This document shows, piece by piece, positions 23,916 to 32,212 of a stretch of DNA of 64,000 nt (position 1 is its first letter; the number at the start of each line of letters is the position of its first letter). The translations under genes and the position numbers were made by a program. This DNA is from Microbacterium atlanticum (GTDB lineage Bacteria; Actinomycetota; Actinomycetes; Actinomycetales; Microbacteriaceae): contig NZ_CP063813.1 of NCBI RefSeq assembly GCF_015277815.1, positions 3,038,001-3,102,000 of the forward strand, written 5' to 3'. The notes beneath the pieces were generated by a model. The model searched no databases. It was not told the origin of the DNA and was given only the letters and a program-made list of their open reading frames with translations.

Positions 23916-24752
23916 ATGGCGGTCACACGCGAGACGACCTCGGACCCGCGCCCCTCGCTGATCCGCCGAGGCCTGTGGTGGGCCGCCGACTACGCCTACG
24001 CCGCACGACGCCAGCTGGCCGTGCTCTCGTTCCCGTGGGCGATCGGCCGCCCGCGGCCCACGCCGCCCGCCTGGAGCCGGGACGGCGACGACCTGCCCGA
24101 GATCCTCCTCGTGCCGGGGGTGTACGAGCACTGGACCTTCCTGCGCCCCCTCGGCGACGCGCTCGCCCGCGCCGGGCACCGGGTGGGCGTGGTGCACGGC
24201 CTGGGGGTGAACCGCCGCAGCGTCCCCGACACCGCGGAGCGTCTCGCGCACCTCCTCGCGCAGACGCCCGCGCCGCCCGCCGGGCGGGTGCTCGTCGCCC
24301 ACAGCAAGGGCGGCCTCATCGGCAAGCACCTGCTCGTGTCGTCGGGGGCGGCCGCCCGGGCGGCGGCGGCGGCGGCGGCCGGCGGAGACCCCGCCTCGGC
24401 TGCCGCGACGGCCGCCGAGGACGGCCGCCCGCTGGGCCTGCTCGGTCTCGTGGCCGTCGCGACTCCCTTCGGCGGCTCGCGCCTGGCGGGCCTCTTCGTG
24501 ATCCCGAGCATCCGTGCGTTCCACCCCGACGACGAGACCATCCTCACGCTCAGGCGCGACTCGTCGGTGAACGGCCGCATCGTTTCGGTCTTCGGGCCAT
24601 GGGACCCGCACATCCCCGAGGGCAGCGCCCTGGACGGCGCGACGAACATCGCGGTGGGCACCGCGGGGCACTTCCGGCTGCTGGGGGCCGACGCGACGAC
24701 GCACGCTGTGCTCGACGGCATCGCCATCCTGCGCGGTGGCGAGGACGTCTGA
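23916..24752 (+). CDS. Alpha/beta-hydrolase (lipase-like) with Ala-rich insertion
   Basis: 278 residues. ILLVPGVYEHWTFLRPLGDALARAGHRV is the strand-3/oxyanion region and Ser130 in LVAHSKGGLIGKH is the nucleophile; His in GTAGHFRLL and an Asp near FGPWDPHIP may complete the triad. Residues about 141-157 form an alanine-rich insertion encoded by a GCG run, replacing a lid or linker. TAGACT at 23903-23908, seven bases before ATG 23916, indicates leaderless expression; the -10 box overlaps the TetR stop codon. Substrate unknown. Confidence 0.82.
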   Translation: MAVTRETTSDPRPSLIRRGLWWAADYAYAARRQLAVLSFPWAIGRPRPTPPAWSRDGDDLPEILLVPGVYEHWTFLRPLGDALARAGHRVGVVHGLGVNRRSVPDTAERLAHLLAQTPAPPAGRVLVAHSKGGLIGKHLLVSSGAAARAAAAAAAGGDPASAAATAAEDGRPLGLLGLVAVATPFGGSRLAGLFVIPSIRAFHPDDETILTLRRDSSVNGRIVSVFGPWDPHIPEGSALDGATNIAVGTAGHFRLLGADATTHAVLDGIAILRGGEDV

Positions 24753-24777
24753 CGGCGGGTGGAGGGCGCGAAGCGGA

Positions 24778-25257
24778 TCAGTCGGATGCCGCCCCGCGGC
24801 GCCGCACGAGCGTGTGGCCGGTCGCGGTGAAGGCCTCGTTTCCGGCGAGCTTCCCGGTCGTCGTCGCCTCGACGGTGAAGCCGAGCGCTTCGTAGAAGTC
24901 GCGCGCCGCGTTCCCGGCGAGGACCTCCAGTTCCACCGAGCCGTCGCAGCGGGCCGCGAAGTGCTCCACGAGCGCCCGTCCGACGCCACGGCGATGAAGA
25001 TCCGGGTCGACGTAGAGCCAGGTGATCTCGCCGTCGCCCTCCTCGATGCCGCCGGCCAGGAATCCCGCGATGCGGCCGTCGGCCTCGGCCACCCACACCT
25101 CGCCGTCGAACAGCCCCTCGTTCTCATACGTGGCGGCGAGATCGAGGTACGCCTCCAGCAGGCCGGCGCCTCGCAGCTCCTGCAGGCGTGCAGCGTCATG
25201 GATGCGGCAGATGTCGTCCCAGTCGCCCGGCTGATACGGGCGGATCTCGGTGATCAC
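24778..25257 (-). CDS. GNAT-family N-acetyltransferase
   Basis: 159 residues with the complete GNAT core: VITEIRPYQPGDWDDICRIHDAA at the start, WVAEADGRIAGFLAGG, the acetyl-CoA motif A EITWLYVDPDLHRRGVGRALVEHF (R/QxxGxG) and VLAGNAARDFYEALGFTVE near the end. Start GTG 25257 overlaps the HNH stop by four bases (GTGA), so the genes are coupled. Acceptor unknown. Confidence 0.88.
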   Translation of the reverse strand: MITEIRPYQPGDWDDICRIHDAARLQELRGAGLLEAYLDLAATYENEGLFDGEVWVAEADGRIAGFLAGGIEEGDGEITWLYVDPDLHRRGVGRALVEHFAARCDGSVELEVLAGNAARDFYEALGFTVEATTTGKLAGNEAFTATGHTLVRRRGAASD

Positions 25258-25643
25258 GCCGGCGCCCCCCGGATGGGTGCAGCCGGCGCGGCCTGCGCAG
25301 CCGACTCGCGCCACGCGGCGAGCACCTCGACGTGCCGCATCAGGAACGCGCGCTCGTCGAGCCGCTTGCGACGCAGCCACCCGGTGACCTCGTCGTTGCA
25401 CTTGCTGGCGTTGCATGAGCGGCACGCCGGCACGACGTTGTCGAACGTGTACCGTCCGCCGCGCGAGATCGGCAGCACGCAGTCCTTCTGGAACGGCCCG
25501 GTGACGGTGCCGCAGTAGGCGCACGCTCCCCAGGCCGCGAGAAGCGCCTGCCACTCCTCGATGCTGAGGTCGTTGTCGGCGGCGGCGACCCGGCGGGCGC
25601 GACGTCGCGCCGCGCGCGCACGCCTGCTCCCACTCGCCACCAT
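25254..25643 (-). CDS. HNH endonuclease-domain protein (129 aa)
   Basis: After an Arg-rich N-terminus (about 28 residues) the HNH fold is clear: WGACAYCGTV (first zinc pair), CVLPISRGGRYTFDNVVPACRSCNASKCND (HNH histidine/asparagine region degenerate as L-P-I, second zinc pair CRSC) and WLRRKR. The first His of the usual DHxxP is replaced by Leu (CVLPIS), so nuclease activity is uncertain. TAGCGT (25651-25656), seven bases before ATG 25643, implies leaderless expression. No phage genes flank it; it is coupled to a GNAT gene. Confidence 0.82.
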   Translation of the reverse strand: MVASGSRRARAARRRARRVAAADNDLSIEEWQALLAAWGACAYCGTVTGPFQKDCVLPISRGGRYTFDNVVPACRSCNASKCNDEVTGWLRRKRLDERAFLMRHVEVLAAWRESAAQAAPAAPIRGAPA

Positions 25644-25859
25644 GCCCGACACGCTACCCATCGCACCGTCGGAGGAGCACCCGACGCGGCCGGGGCGGCG
25701 CCGAGTGCGCGGCATCCTGTCGACTGCACGCCTTCCGCGCGCAGGCAGGCCGTGCGTTCGCGGCGACGTCGTGCACTGGCCGCCCACCTCACATGATGCG
25801 CCTCCCGCCGGTGAGCAACACGAAACCACCGCGCCCATCCGCGCGAGTACCGTAGTGGC

Positions 25860-27539
25860 GTGACTGCTCCCGTCGATGCCACCACCACGCCCGCCTGGTC
25901 GGAGCTCAGCGCGCTCCGCGACTCGTTCGCGCCCGACCTGCGCGGCTGGTTCGAGGCCGATCCGCGGCGGGCGGAGCGGCTGAGCCTCCCGCTGGCCGAC
26001 CTCCACGTCGACCTGTCGAAGAACCTCGTCACCGACGACGTCCTCGCGGCCCTGGTGCGCCTGGCGGAGCAGACCGGTGTCGCCGAGCGCTACGCCGCGA
26101 TGATCTCCGGCGAGCACATCAACACCACCGAGGACCGCGCGGTTCTCCACACCGCGCTCCGCCGCCCGCCGGGCGCCAGGCCGGCGCTCGTCGTCGACGG
26201 GCAGGACGTCGACGCCGACGTCCAGTCGGTGCTCTCGGCGATGACCGCCTTCGCCGACCGGGTGCGCTCGGGCGAGTGGCAGGGGGTGACCGGCAAGCGG
26301 GTCATGCACATCGTCAACATCGGGATCGGCGGCTCCGACCTCGGCCCCGTCATGATCTCGGCAGCGCTCGAGCCGTATGCGAAGGCCGGCATCGAGGCGC
26401 GCTTCGTGTCGAACATCGACCCGTTCGATCTCGCCCACAAGACGAAGGACCTCGACCCCGAGACCACCCTGTTCATCGTCGCGTCGAAGACCTTCACGAC
26501 GCTCGAGACCCTCACCAACGCGCGCCTCGCGCGGGACTGGCTGTGGGCGGGCCTTTCGCAGTCCGGCGCGATCGACGGGAGCGAAGAGCAGAAGGCGGAT
26601 GCCGTCGCCCACCACTTCGTCGCCGTCTCGACCGCGCTCGACAAGGTCGCCGCCTTCGGCATCGACACCGACAACGCGTTCGGTTTCTGGGACTGGGTCG
26701 GCGGTCGCTACTCCGTGGACTCCGCCATCGGCCTGTCCCTCATGATCGAGCTCGGCCCCGACGTGTTCCGCGAGCTGCTCACCGGCTTCCACGCCGTGGA
26801 CGAGCACGTCCGCACCACGCCGCTCGAGCGTAACGTGCCGGTGCTGATGGGCCTCCTCAACATCTGGTACTCGAACTTCCTCGGCGCCCAGTCGCACGCG
26901 GTGCTCCCGTACGCCCAGCAGCTCAGCCGCTTCGCCGCGTATCTCCAGCAGCTCACGATGGAGTCCAACGGCAAGTCGGTGCGCTGGGACGGCTCCCCGG
27001 TCACCACCGACACCGGCGAGGTGTTCTGGGGGGAGCCGGGCACCAACGGGCAGCATGCGTTCTATCAGCTGATCCACCAGGGCACCCGGCTCATCCCGGC
27101 CGACTTCATCGCCTTCGCGAACCCGGCGTACGCGCTCGAGGACGGCGGCCGCGACGTCCACGCGCTGTTCCTGTCGAACTTCCTGGCGCAGACCAAGGCG
27201 CTCGCCTTCGGCAAGACCGCCGAGGAGGTCGAGGCCGAGGGCACCACGGGTGCGCTCGTGGCCGCCCGCACCTTCCCGGGGAACAGGCCGACGACGTCGA
27301 TATTCGCGCCCGCGCTCACGCCGGCCGTCCTCGGCCAGCTGGTCGCGCTGTACGAGCACATCACCTTCACGCAGGGCGTGATCTGGGGCGTGAACTCGTT
27401 CGACCAGTGGGGAGTCGAGCTCGGCAAGCAGCTGGCGCTGCAGATCGCTCCCGCCATCGAGGGCGACGAGTCGGCGATCGCCGCGCAGGATGCCTCGACT
27501 CGGGCGCTCCTGGCCTACTACACCGAGCACCGCAGGTAG
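25860..27539 (+). CDS. pgi: Glucose-6-phosphate isomerase
   Basis: 559 residues of the eukaryote-like PGI family, interconverting glucose-6-P and fructose-6-P in glycolysis. Signatures are present: [78 protein letters not shown] and the family end motif [16 protein letters not shown]. Start is GTG 25860, six bases after TACCGT (25848-25853), so it is probably leaderless. It stands alone and a strong hairpin ends it. Confidence 0.97.
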   Translation: MTAPVDATTTPAWSELSALRDSFAPDLRGWFEADPRRAERLSLPLADLHVDLSKNLVTDDVLAALVRLAEQTGVAERYAAMISGEHINTTEDRAVLHTALRRPPGARPALVVDGQDVDADVQSVLSAMTAFADRVRSGEWQGVTGKRVMHIVNIGIGGSDLGPVMISAALEPYAKAGIEARFVSNIDPFDLAHKTKDLDPETTLFIVASKTFTTLETLTNARLARDWLWAGLSQSGAIDGSEEQKADAVAHHFVAVSTALDKVAAFGIDTDNAFGFWDWVGGRYSVDSAIGLSLMIELGPDVFRELLTGFHAVDEHVRTTPLERNVPVLMGLLNIWYSNFLGAQSHAVLPYAQQLSRFAAYLQQLTMESNGKSVRWDGSPVTTDTGEVFWGEPGTNGQHAFYQLIHQGTRLIPADFIAFANPAYALEDGGRDVHALFLSNFLAQTKALAFGKTAEEVEAEGTTGALVAARTFPGNRPTTSIFAPALTPAVLGQLVALYEHITFTQGVIWGVNSFDQWGVELGKQLALQIAPAIEGDESAIAAQDASTRALLAYYTEHRR

Positions 27540-27556
27540 CAGCGGCGTCGGAGAGC

Positions 27557-27581
27557 CGGATGCCGGGGCCACCGGCATCCG
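27557..27581 (+). terminator. Terminator of pgi
   Basis: CGGATGCCGG (27557-27566) and CCGGCATCCG (27572-27581) form a perfect ten-base stem with a five-base loop, 18 bases after the pgi stop. Confidence 0.75.
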
Positions 27582-27849
27582 CGGATCCGAGGAGATCTGC
27601 CGAACAGAGGGCGCTTCTCACACCAGGCCCTCGTTTGGGCTGATGTCCTCCGAACAGCGATGCGGATGCCTCGGCCACCGGTCGCACGGATCGCCCGGCC
27701 GCCTGCCGAGGCCTCCACGTTCCTCCCAGGCAACGACCGGGAACCGTCCAGCCGCGATGAGGCAGACTCGGGGACTTGTGCGTCCGACCCGATGGGCGCA
27801 TCGGCGCCGATACCCGCGGCGCGAGACCCGAGAGATCGTCACGTTCGCC
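27582..27849 (+). other. Intergenic region upstream of the secreted transglycosylase
   Basis: With the pgi terminator this makes about 310 bases without a gene. A frame on the plus strand is open through much of it but has poor coding character and no ribosome binding site. It probably holds the promoter and a long leader of the transglycosylase gene. I looked for a c-di-AMP (ydaO-type) riboswitch, common before such genes, and did not find its conserved segments. Confidence 0.4.
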
Positions 27850-28764
27850 ATGCATACAGACCAGTCGCCTGCTCCTTCCCGTCGCTCCCTCCGCCGCCGT
27901 CGCCGCCCCTTCCGTCCGGCCGTCGTCGCCGGCACCGCCTTCGGCATCGCCCTCACCACGGGGTTCGCCCTCGCCTCGCCGGCCCTCGCCGCCGCCGCCC
28001 CGCTCGCGGCCAGCGCCATCGTCACGGCAGCCGCGCCGGATGCCGCAGCCGAGACCCTGCGCGACATCCGCGTCGACGCCCAGGGCACACTCCTCGCCGC
28101 CCGCGTCGCCCTCACCGAGGCCGACAGCCTCGCCGCGGAGATCGAGGCGGCGGGACTGGATCTCGGCGTCGACGACACCACCATCCGGACGTCGACGCTC
28201 GAGGACGCCGCCGAGCCCCTCGAAGAGCTCGACGTCGTCCCGATGCTGCTCATCCCGGGGCTCACCGCCGATGCCGAGAGCGCGACCACCGACGTGACCC
28301 AGCGGGTGGACGCCCTCCGTGAGCGCCTGGACGGCGCCAAGGAGAAGAAGGCGGCCGAGGAGGCGGCAGCCGCCGCTGCCGCCGCCGCAGCCGCGGAGGC
28401 GCAGCGCCAGGCCGAGGCTGCCGCTGCTGCCGCGGCGGCGCAAGCCGCGGCGAACACCGTGGACGGCGCCAAGGCCACGGCGCGCCAGATGGCGGCGTCG
28501 CAGTACGGCTGGGGAGACGGGGAGTTCTCGTGCCTCGACTCGCTCTGGGACAAGGAGTCGGACTGGAACTACGAGGCCTACAACACCTCCAGCGGCGCCA
28601 CCGGCATCCCCCAGTCGCTCCCGGGCGACAAGATGGCCACTTTCGGCGCCGACTGGCAGACCAACGCGACGACCCAGATCGCGTGGGGCCTGGACTACAT
28701 CAAGCGCGCGTACGGCACGCCATGCGCAGCGTGGGGACACAGCCAGGCCACGGACTGGTACTGA
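27850..28764 (+). CDS. Secreted lytic-transglycosylase-like protein
   Basis: 304 residues. An Arg-rich n-region (RRSLRRRRRPFRP) and a hydrophobic core with ALASPALAAAA give a signal peptide cleaved near residue 50. A helical, Ala/Glu/Gln-rich coiled-coil stalk spans about 155-205. The last about 80 residues (SQYGWGDGEFSCLDSLWDKESDWNYEAYNTSSGATGIPQSLPG...TQIAWGLDYIKRAYGTPCAAWGHSQATDWY) are the soluble-transglycosylase-like domain of actinobacterial cell-wall enzymes, with Glu in KESDWN as the expected catalytic residue. Acts on peptidoglycan outside the membrane. Confidence 0.88.
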   Translation: MHTDQSPAPSRRSLRRRRRPFRPAVVAGTAFGIALTTGFALASPALAAAAPLAASAIVTAAAPDAAAETLRDIRVDAQGTLLAARVALTEADSLAAEIEAAGLDLGVDDTTIRTSTLEDAAEPLEELDVVPMLLIPGLTADAESATTDVTQRVDALRERLDGAKEKKAAEEAAAAAAAAAAAEAQRQAEAAAAAAAAQAAANTVDGAKATARQMAASQYGWGDGEFSCLDSLWDKESDWNYEAYNTSSGATGIPQSLPGDKMATFGADWQTNATTQIAWGLDYIKRAYGTPCAAWGHSQATDWY

Positions 28765-28794
28765 TCGACGTCCCCCACTGCGCGATGCAGAGGA

Positions 28795-28836
28795 AGGATG
28801 CCGCACCCCGGCCGCAGTCGCGGGGTGCGGCATCCT
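28795..28836. terminator. Strong bidirectional terminator
   Basis: A 16-base perfect stem (left arm 28795-28810 beginning AGGATGCCGC, right arm 28821-28836) with a ten-base loop. It ends the transglycosylase gene on the plus strand and sits 12 bases past the stop of a small minus-strand open frame (28849-28977). Confidence 0.8.
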
Positions 28837-28848
28837 CGGTCTGAAGGC

Positions 28849-28977
28849 TCAGGCCTGAGAGGACGATCCGGATCCGTAGAGCTCCGCCACCTCCTGCGAG
28901 GAGATCCAGCGGTCGAAGGTGTCGGACCGCGGCCAGCCGTCGGGAGAGTCCTGCCACGGATCACGAAAACATAACAA
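28849..28977 (-). CDS. Possible small gene (42 aa, TTG start)
   Basis: The frame from TTG 28977 to TGA 28849 has strong G/C third positions and an amino-acid mix that looks coding: FRDPWQDSPDGWPRSDTFD, then RWISSQEVAELYG, which resembles the first helix of an excisionase or MerR-type HTH before stopping. AAGGG lies five bases upstream of the TTG, a TATAAC -10 box lies upstream on the same strand near 29003-29008, and the terminator at 28795-28836 follows the stop. It could be a short gene or the broken start of a longer one. Confidence 0.4.
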   Translation of the reverse strand: MLCFRDPWQDSPDGWPRSDTFDRWISSQEVAELYGSGSSSQA

Positions 28978-29006
28978 CTGACCCTTGCCACCGTTACCTC
29001 GCCGTT

Positions 29007-29118
29007 ATAGAGTGCTTGCACGGTAGTTGTTTTGCTGTGGCAGCTGCCGACATGTGATTGCAGGACACTCTTGGTGCAAGGGACAAGGGCCGGTCGGTAG
29101 CCTCTCCGACCGGCCCTT
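29007..29118 (+). ncRNA. Candidate small structured RNA
   Basis: A TATAGA -10 box lies near 29005-29010 with TTGCCA about 15 bases upstream. The following roughly 110 bases are less GC-rich than the rest, contain no open frame, and can fold: CTTGCAC near 29015 pairs with GTGCAAG near 29074-29080, closing an arm that holds GGCAGCTGCC. The transcript would end at the strong hairpin 29085-29118. I recognise no known RNA family; it could also be only a long terminator region. Confidence 0.35.
29085..29118. terminator. Strong intrinsic terminator
   Basis: AAGGGCCGGTCGG (29085-29097) and CCGACCGGCCCTT (29106-29118) form a perfect 13-base stem with an eight-base loop, followed by ACTCTTG. It can serve the candidate RNA on the plus strand and the DUF2207 gene (stop at 29170) on the minus strand. 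Confidence 0.8.
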
Positions 29119-29169
29119 ACTCTTGCCACGCCCAGGATCGGCCCGACGCCGGCCCACACCGCCTCCGGC

Positions 29170-30969
29170 TCACACGCCTCCGCCGCCTCCGCCTCCGCCG
29201 CCGCCACCGGCGGATCCGCCGCCGGACGACCCCCCGGACGAGGATGACGACGCCGCCGACGCGGACAGGTGCGAGACGCCCGCCGAGAACGCGGCGGCGT
29301 TGAACCCCGACGTGCCTGCATACCAGGTCGGCGAGTTGCCCTCGCCGTAGAGCACTGCGAGCTCGGTGGACCACTCCTTCTCCTGCCCGAACACCACCGC
29401 GTACGGCAGCAGTGCCTCGTACAGCTTGAGCTTCACGCGCGGATCGCCGGTGTCGACGGGGACGCGTTCCGCACCCTGCGGCGACTGCAGCATGCGGATG
29501 CGGTCGGCCTCCGCCCACTCGATGAACTGCTTGAGCCCGAGCAGGTGATCCCGCGCCTCGGCGCCGGCGGCCGTCAACGGCCTGCGCGCCACCACGGCGA
29601 CGACGACCATACTCGCCAGACCCGCCGCGATGATCAGCAGGATGGGCCACAGCGGCGCGACGAAGGCCGTCAGCGCGCCGATGCCGAACAGCAGCACCAG
29701 GACGTCGGTGACGACCACGACCACGATCGGCCATGCCCTGGCCTTGACCGGCACCCGCCGCCGCAGGCCGCGCGACACCAGCTCGCTCGCCGCGGCCTTG
29801 AGGACCGACTGCGCCGTCGTGGAGAACCGGGTGTCGGTGCGGCCGAACTCGAACTCCTCGCCGGGCACCCCGTTCGGGAACAGGCCGGTCAGCAGCATCC
29901 GCCCATCGCCGTCGGCGCGTGCCGGATCGACGAGCACCGCCTTCAGGCGCTGGCCGCCGAAGAGCTTGCGCGGCCCCTCCTCGATGCGGATGCTGCCGAC
30001 CACCGCCTGCTCGAGCACCTCCGCCGGGATCGCCTTGGTCGTCCGGCCCAGCAGCACGGCGCTCTCCAGCGCATCGATGACGCGCGGCGGGGTGTACTCG
30101 GCGATGATCACGGGCCGGCCCGGCTCGTCCCGCAGGTGCCGGATCCGCGAGCGGGCGGCGAGCACGACAGCGGCGCCGAGGCCCAGCAGCGCGACGCCGC
30201 CCTGCAGCCAGCCCCACGGCGACGCGAGATAGGAGGAGTCGAACTCCGTGAAGGTGCCGGAGTCGAACCCGATCGCGATCGTCATCGTCTGATACGGCTG
30301 CAGTCCGTCGACGGATGCCACGACGGCCGTGGCGTCGGCGCCGATGGGGCACGTCTGCTCGTCGCCCTGATACCCGACATAGCAGGCCTCCTCGCCGGTG
30401 CGCTCGGCGGCGAGGTCAGGGGGCATGGTGACGCGCGCCGTGACCCGGCCGAACGGCTGCGCCCAGTCCGTGCCGTTGACGTCCCAGTAGAACTCGTCGG
30501 CGCCGGTGTCGGCGAAGTACCGGGTGACGTTCTCGAGGGTGTACGTGAGGACATACGTCTGGCGACCGTGCACGAAGTCGTCTGCGCGGGATGTCATCAC
30601 GAAGACCCCGTCCTCGGACTCCGTCTCGGCCTCTCGCGGCGCGCCCTCCCCGTCGGTGATCGAGACCAGCCGCGGGTTCAGCGGTGCGCCCTGGTACGAG
30701 TCCGGGAGGATGCGCCTCATCCCGCGGTTCTGATCGATGTCAGGGAACAGCGCCACGAACGTCTCGACGACGGTGAGGGTGCTGGAACCGTCGCCGGCGC
30801 GCCCCAGCTGGTACTCCACGTCGAGGCTCTCGAACGAGAAGTCATCGACCCCGGCCCGTGCCGGAACGGGCCCGGCGACGGCAAGCAGCAGGCCCGCGAG
30901 CACGGCGAGCACAAGGCCGGCCGCACCGAGCCGCCGTGTGCCGGAACTCATGGCAGCAGAAGACCCCAT
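29170..30969 (-). CDS. DUF2207-domain membrane protein
   Basis: 599 residues: signal peptide (about 8-40, AGLVLAVLAGLLLAVAGPVPARA), a large extracytoplasmic beta domain with VEYQLGRAGDGSSTLTVVETFVALFP and the family RGMRRILPDSY motif, one TM helix near 235-258, a cytoplasmic region with AEYTPPRVIDALESAVLLGR, two more TM helices near 420-465 and a Ser/Gly tail ending in about a dozen glycines. DUF2207 proteins always end this way; their function is unknown. TAGGCT (30976-30981) six bases before ATG suggests leaderless expression. Divergent from the MarR gene. Confidence 0.88.
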   Translation of the reverse strand: MGSSAAMSSGTRRLGAAGLVLAVLAGLLLAVAGPVPARAGVDDFSFESLDVEYQLGRAGDGSSTLTVVETFVALFPDIDQNRGMRRILPDSYQGAPLNPRLVSITDGEGAPREAETESEDGVFVMTSRADDFVHGRQTYVLTYTLENVTRYFADTGADEFYWDVNGTDWAQPFGRVTARVTMPPDLAAERTGEEACYVGYQGDEQTCPIGADATAVVASVDGLQPYQTMTIAIGFDSGTFTEFDSSYLASPWGWLQGGVALLGLGAAVVLAARSRIRHLRDEPGRPVIIAEYTPPRVIDALESAVLLGRTTKAIPAEVLEQAVVGSIRIEEGPRKLFGGQRLKAVLVDPARADGDGRMLLTGLFPNGVPGEEFEFGRTDTRFSTTAQSVLKAAASELVSRGLRRRVPVKARAWPIVVVVVTDVLVLLFGIGALTAFVAPLWPILLIIAAGLASMVVVAVVARRPLTAAGAEARDHLLGLKQFIEWAEADRIRMLQSPQGAERVPVDTGDPRVKLKLYEALLPYAVVFGQEKEWSTELAVLYGEGNSPTWYAGTSGFNAAAFSAGVSHLSASAASSSSSGGSSGGGSAGGGGGGGGGGGV

Positions 30970-31011
30970 GGGGCCAGCCTAGGGTCGGGGGGAGGCCGTA
31001 ATCTGGACGCT

Positions 31012-31449
31012 ATGACCGATCGCCGCCTCGCCATCGACGCTTGGGAGAGCCTCTTCCGCGCGCAGCACGAGGTGTTCGGAGACATCAACGACGACTTCGA
31101 CGACGCCACGCTGAGCCAGGCCGAGTACGACGTGCTGCTCACGGTGACCCGGGCCACCGACGCGACCGCCCGGCTGCGGGACGTCACGGCGAACATGCTC
31201 ATCAGCCAGCCGAGCGTCTCGCGCCTCGTCGACCGCATGGTCGCGCGCGGGCTGCTGGTCAAGTGCGCCGATCCCGACGACGGGCGCGGCGCCCTGGTCC
31301 GGGCGACGGATGCCGGCGCCGCACTGTTCCGCCGCGTCGCGAGCGCCCATGGGCGGGCGATCGCCGAGCGGATGTCGCTGCTGACGGACGACGAGCTGGC
31401 CCAGCTCCGCGACCTCACCGCGAAGCTGCGCAGGACGCCCACGTACTGA
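31012..31449 (+). CDS. MarR-family transcriptional regulator
   Basis: 145 residues with the MarR winged helix: LSQAEYDVLLTVTRATDATARLRDVTANMLISQPSVSRLVDRMVARGLLVKCADPDDGRGALVRATDAGAALF. The wing sequence DPDDGRG is typical. TAATCT at 30999-31004 and seven bases lead into ATG 31012, so the mRNA is probably leaderless. Its divergent promoter shares about 30 bases with that of DUF2207. Targets and ligand unknown. Confidence 0.9.
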   Translation: MTDRRLAIDAWESLFRAQHEVFGDINDDFDDATLSQAEYDVLLTVTRATDATARLRDVTANMLISQPSVSRLVDRMVARGLLVKCADPDDGRGALVRATDAGAALFRRVASAHGRAIAERMSLLTDDELAQLRDLTAKLRRTPTY

Positions 31450-31477
31450 GCCCGGGATCGTCACCCGCAGGCGGAGG

Positions 31478-32212
31478 CTACGGCGTACGGCGACGGAGCG
31501 TCAGCGATGCGAGGATGAGCGCCCCGGCGGCGAAGGCCACCACCACCAGCAGCGGCGCGAAGACGTCCCACCCCTCGTCGCCCGCCGTCACCGCGTTGAT
31601 GGTGTCGATCGCGTAGCTCAGCGGCAGCACCTTCGAGATCTGATACAGCGCCTCGGGCATGTCCTCGCGCGGCATGAACAGGCCGCCGAGGATGATCTGC
31701 GGGAAGACGATCAGCGGCATGAACTGCACCGCCTGGAACTCGGTGCGTGCGAACGCGCTTGCGAGCAGACCCAGCGCGCTGCCCAGGATGGCGTCGACGA
31801 CGGCGACAAGGCCGAGCTGCCACAGCGGGCCCTCGACCTCCAGTCCGCACACCCACACCGCGAAGGTCACGGTGATGACCGCCTGGAGCGTCGCCATGAG
31901 CCCGAAGGCGAGCCCGTAGCCGAGGATGAAGTCGGCCTTCGCGAGCGGCGTCGTCATCAGGCGCTCGAGCGTGCCCGACCGCCGCTCGCGGAGCGTCGTG
32001 ATCGAGGTGATGAGGAACATGACGATGAACGGGAAGAGCGCCAGGATCGGTCCCCCGAACTGGTCGAAGACGCCGTCCATGTCACTGAACAGCCACGCGA
32101 AGAGCCCCACGAGAAGGCTCGGCGCGACGAGCATCAGGGCGATCGACCGCGGGTCGTGGCTCAGCTGCCGCAGCACCCGGCCCGCGGTGGCGACGGTCAG
32201 GGTGCCGTTCAT
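31478..32212 (-). CDS. ABC-2 type transporter permease
   Basis: 244 residues, six hydrophobic helices, with the ABC2_membrane features TTLRERRSGTLERLMTTPLAKADFILGYGLAFG and LIVFPQIILGGLFMPREDMPEALYQISKVLPLSYAIDTI. It is the export-type permease that pairs with the ATPase whose stop overlaps its ATG by four bases (32209-32212). Probably exports a drug, peptide or lipid. Part of a TetR-controlled three-gene set. Confidence 0.9.
   Translation of the reverse strand: MNGTLTVATAGRVLRQLSHDPRSIALMLVAPSLLVGLFAWLFSDMDGVFDQFGGPILALFPFIVMFLITSITTLRERRSGTLERLMTTPLAKADFILGYGLAFGLMATLQAVITVTFAVWVCGLEVEGPLWQLGLVAVVDAILGSALGLLASAFARTEFQAVQFMPLIVFPQIILGGLFMPREDMPEALYQISKVLPLSYAIDTINAVTAGDEGWDVFAPLLVVVAFAAGALILASLTLRRRTP

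Noticed and set aside
25254..25643. HNH gene as sign of a prophage
   Set aside because: No terminase, portal, capsid or integrase genes nearby; neighbours are ordinary chromosomal genes.
25644..27578. N-terminal extension of the HNH protein to over 700 residues
   Set aside because: The extension is antisense to pgi. A TAGCGT box seven bases before ATG 25643 supports the short, leaderless form.
27582..27849. ydaO-type c-di-AMP riboswitch before the transglycosylase
   Set aside because: The region is long enough, but the conserved purine-rich and CCGAACCCG-like segments were not found.
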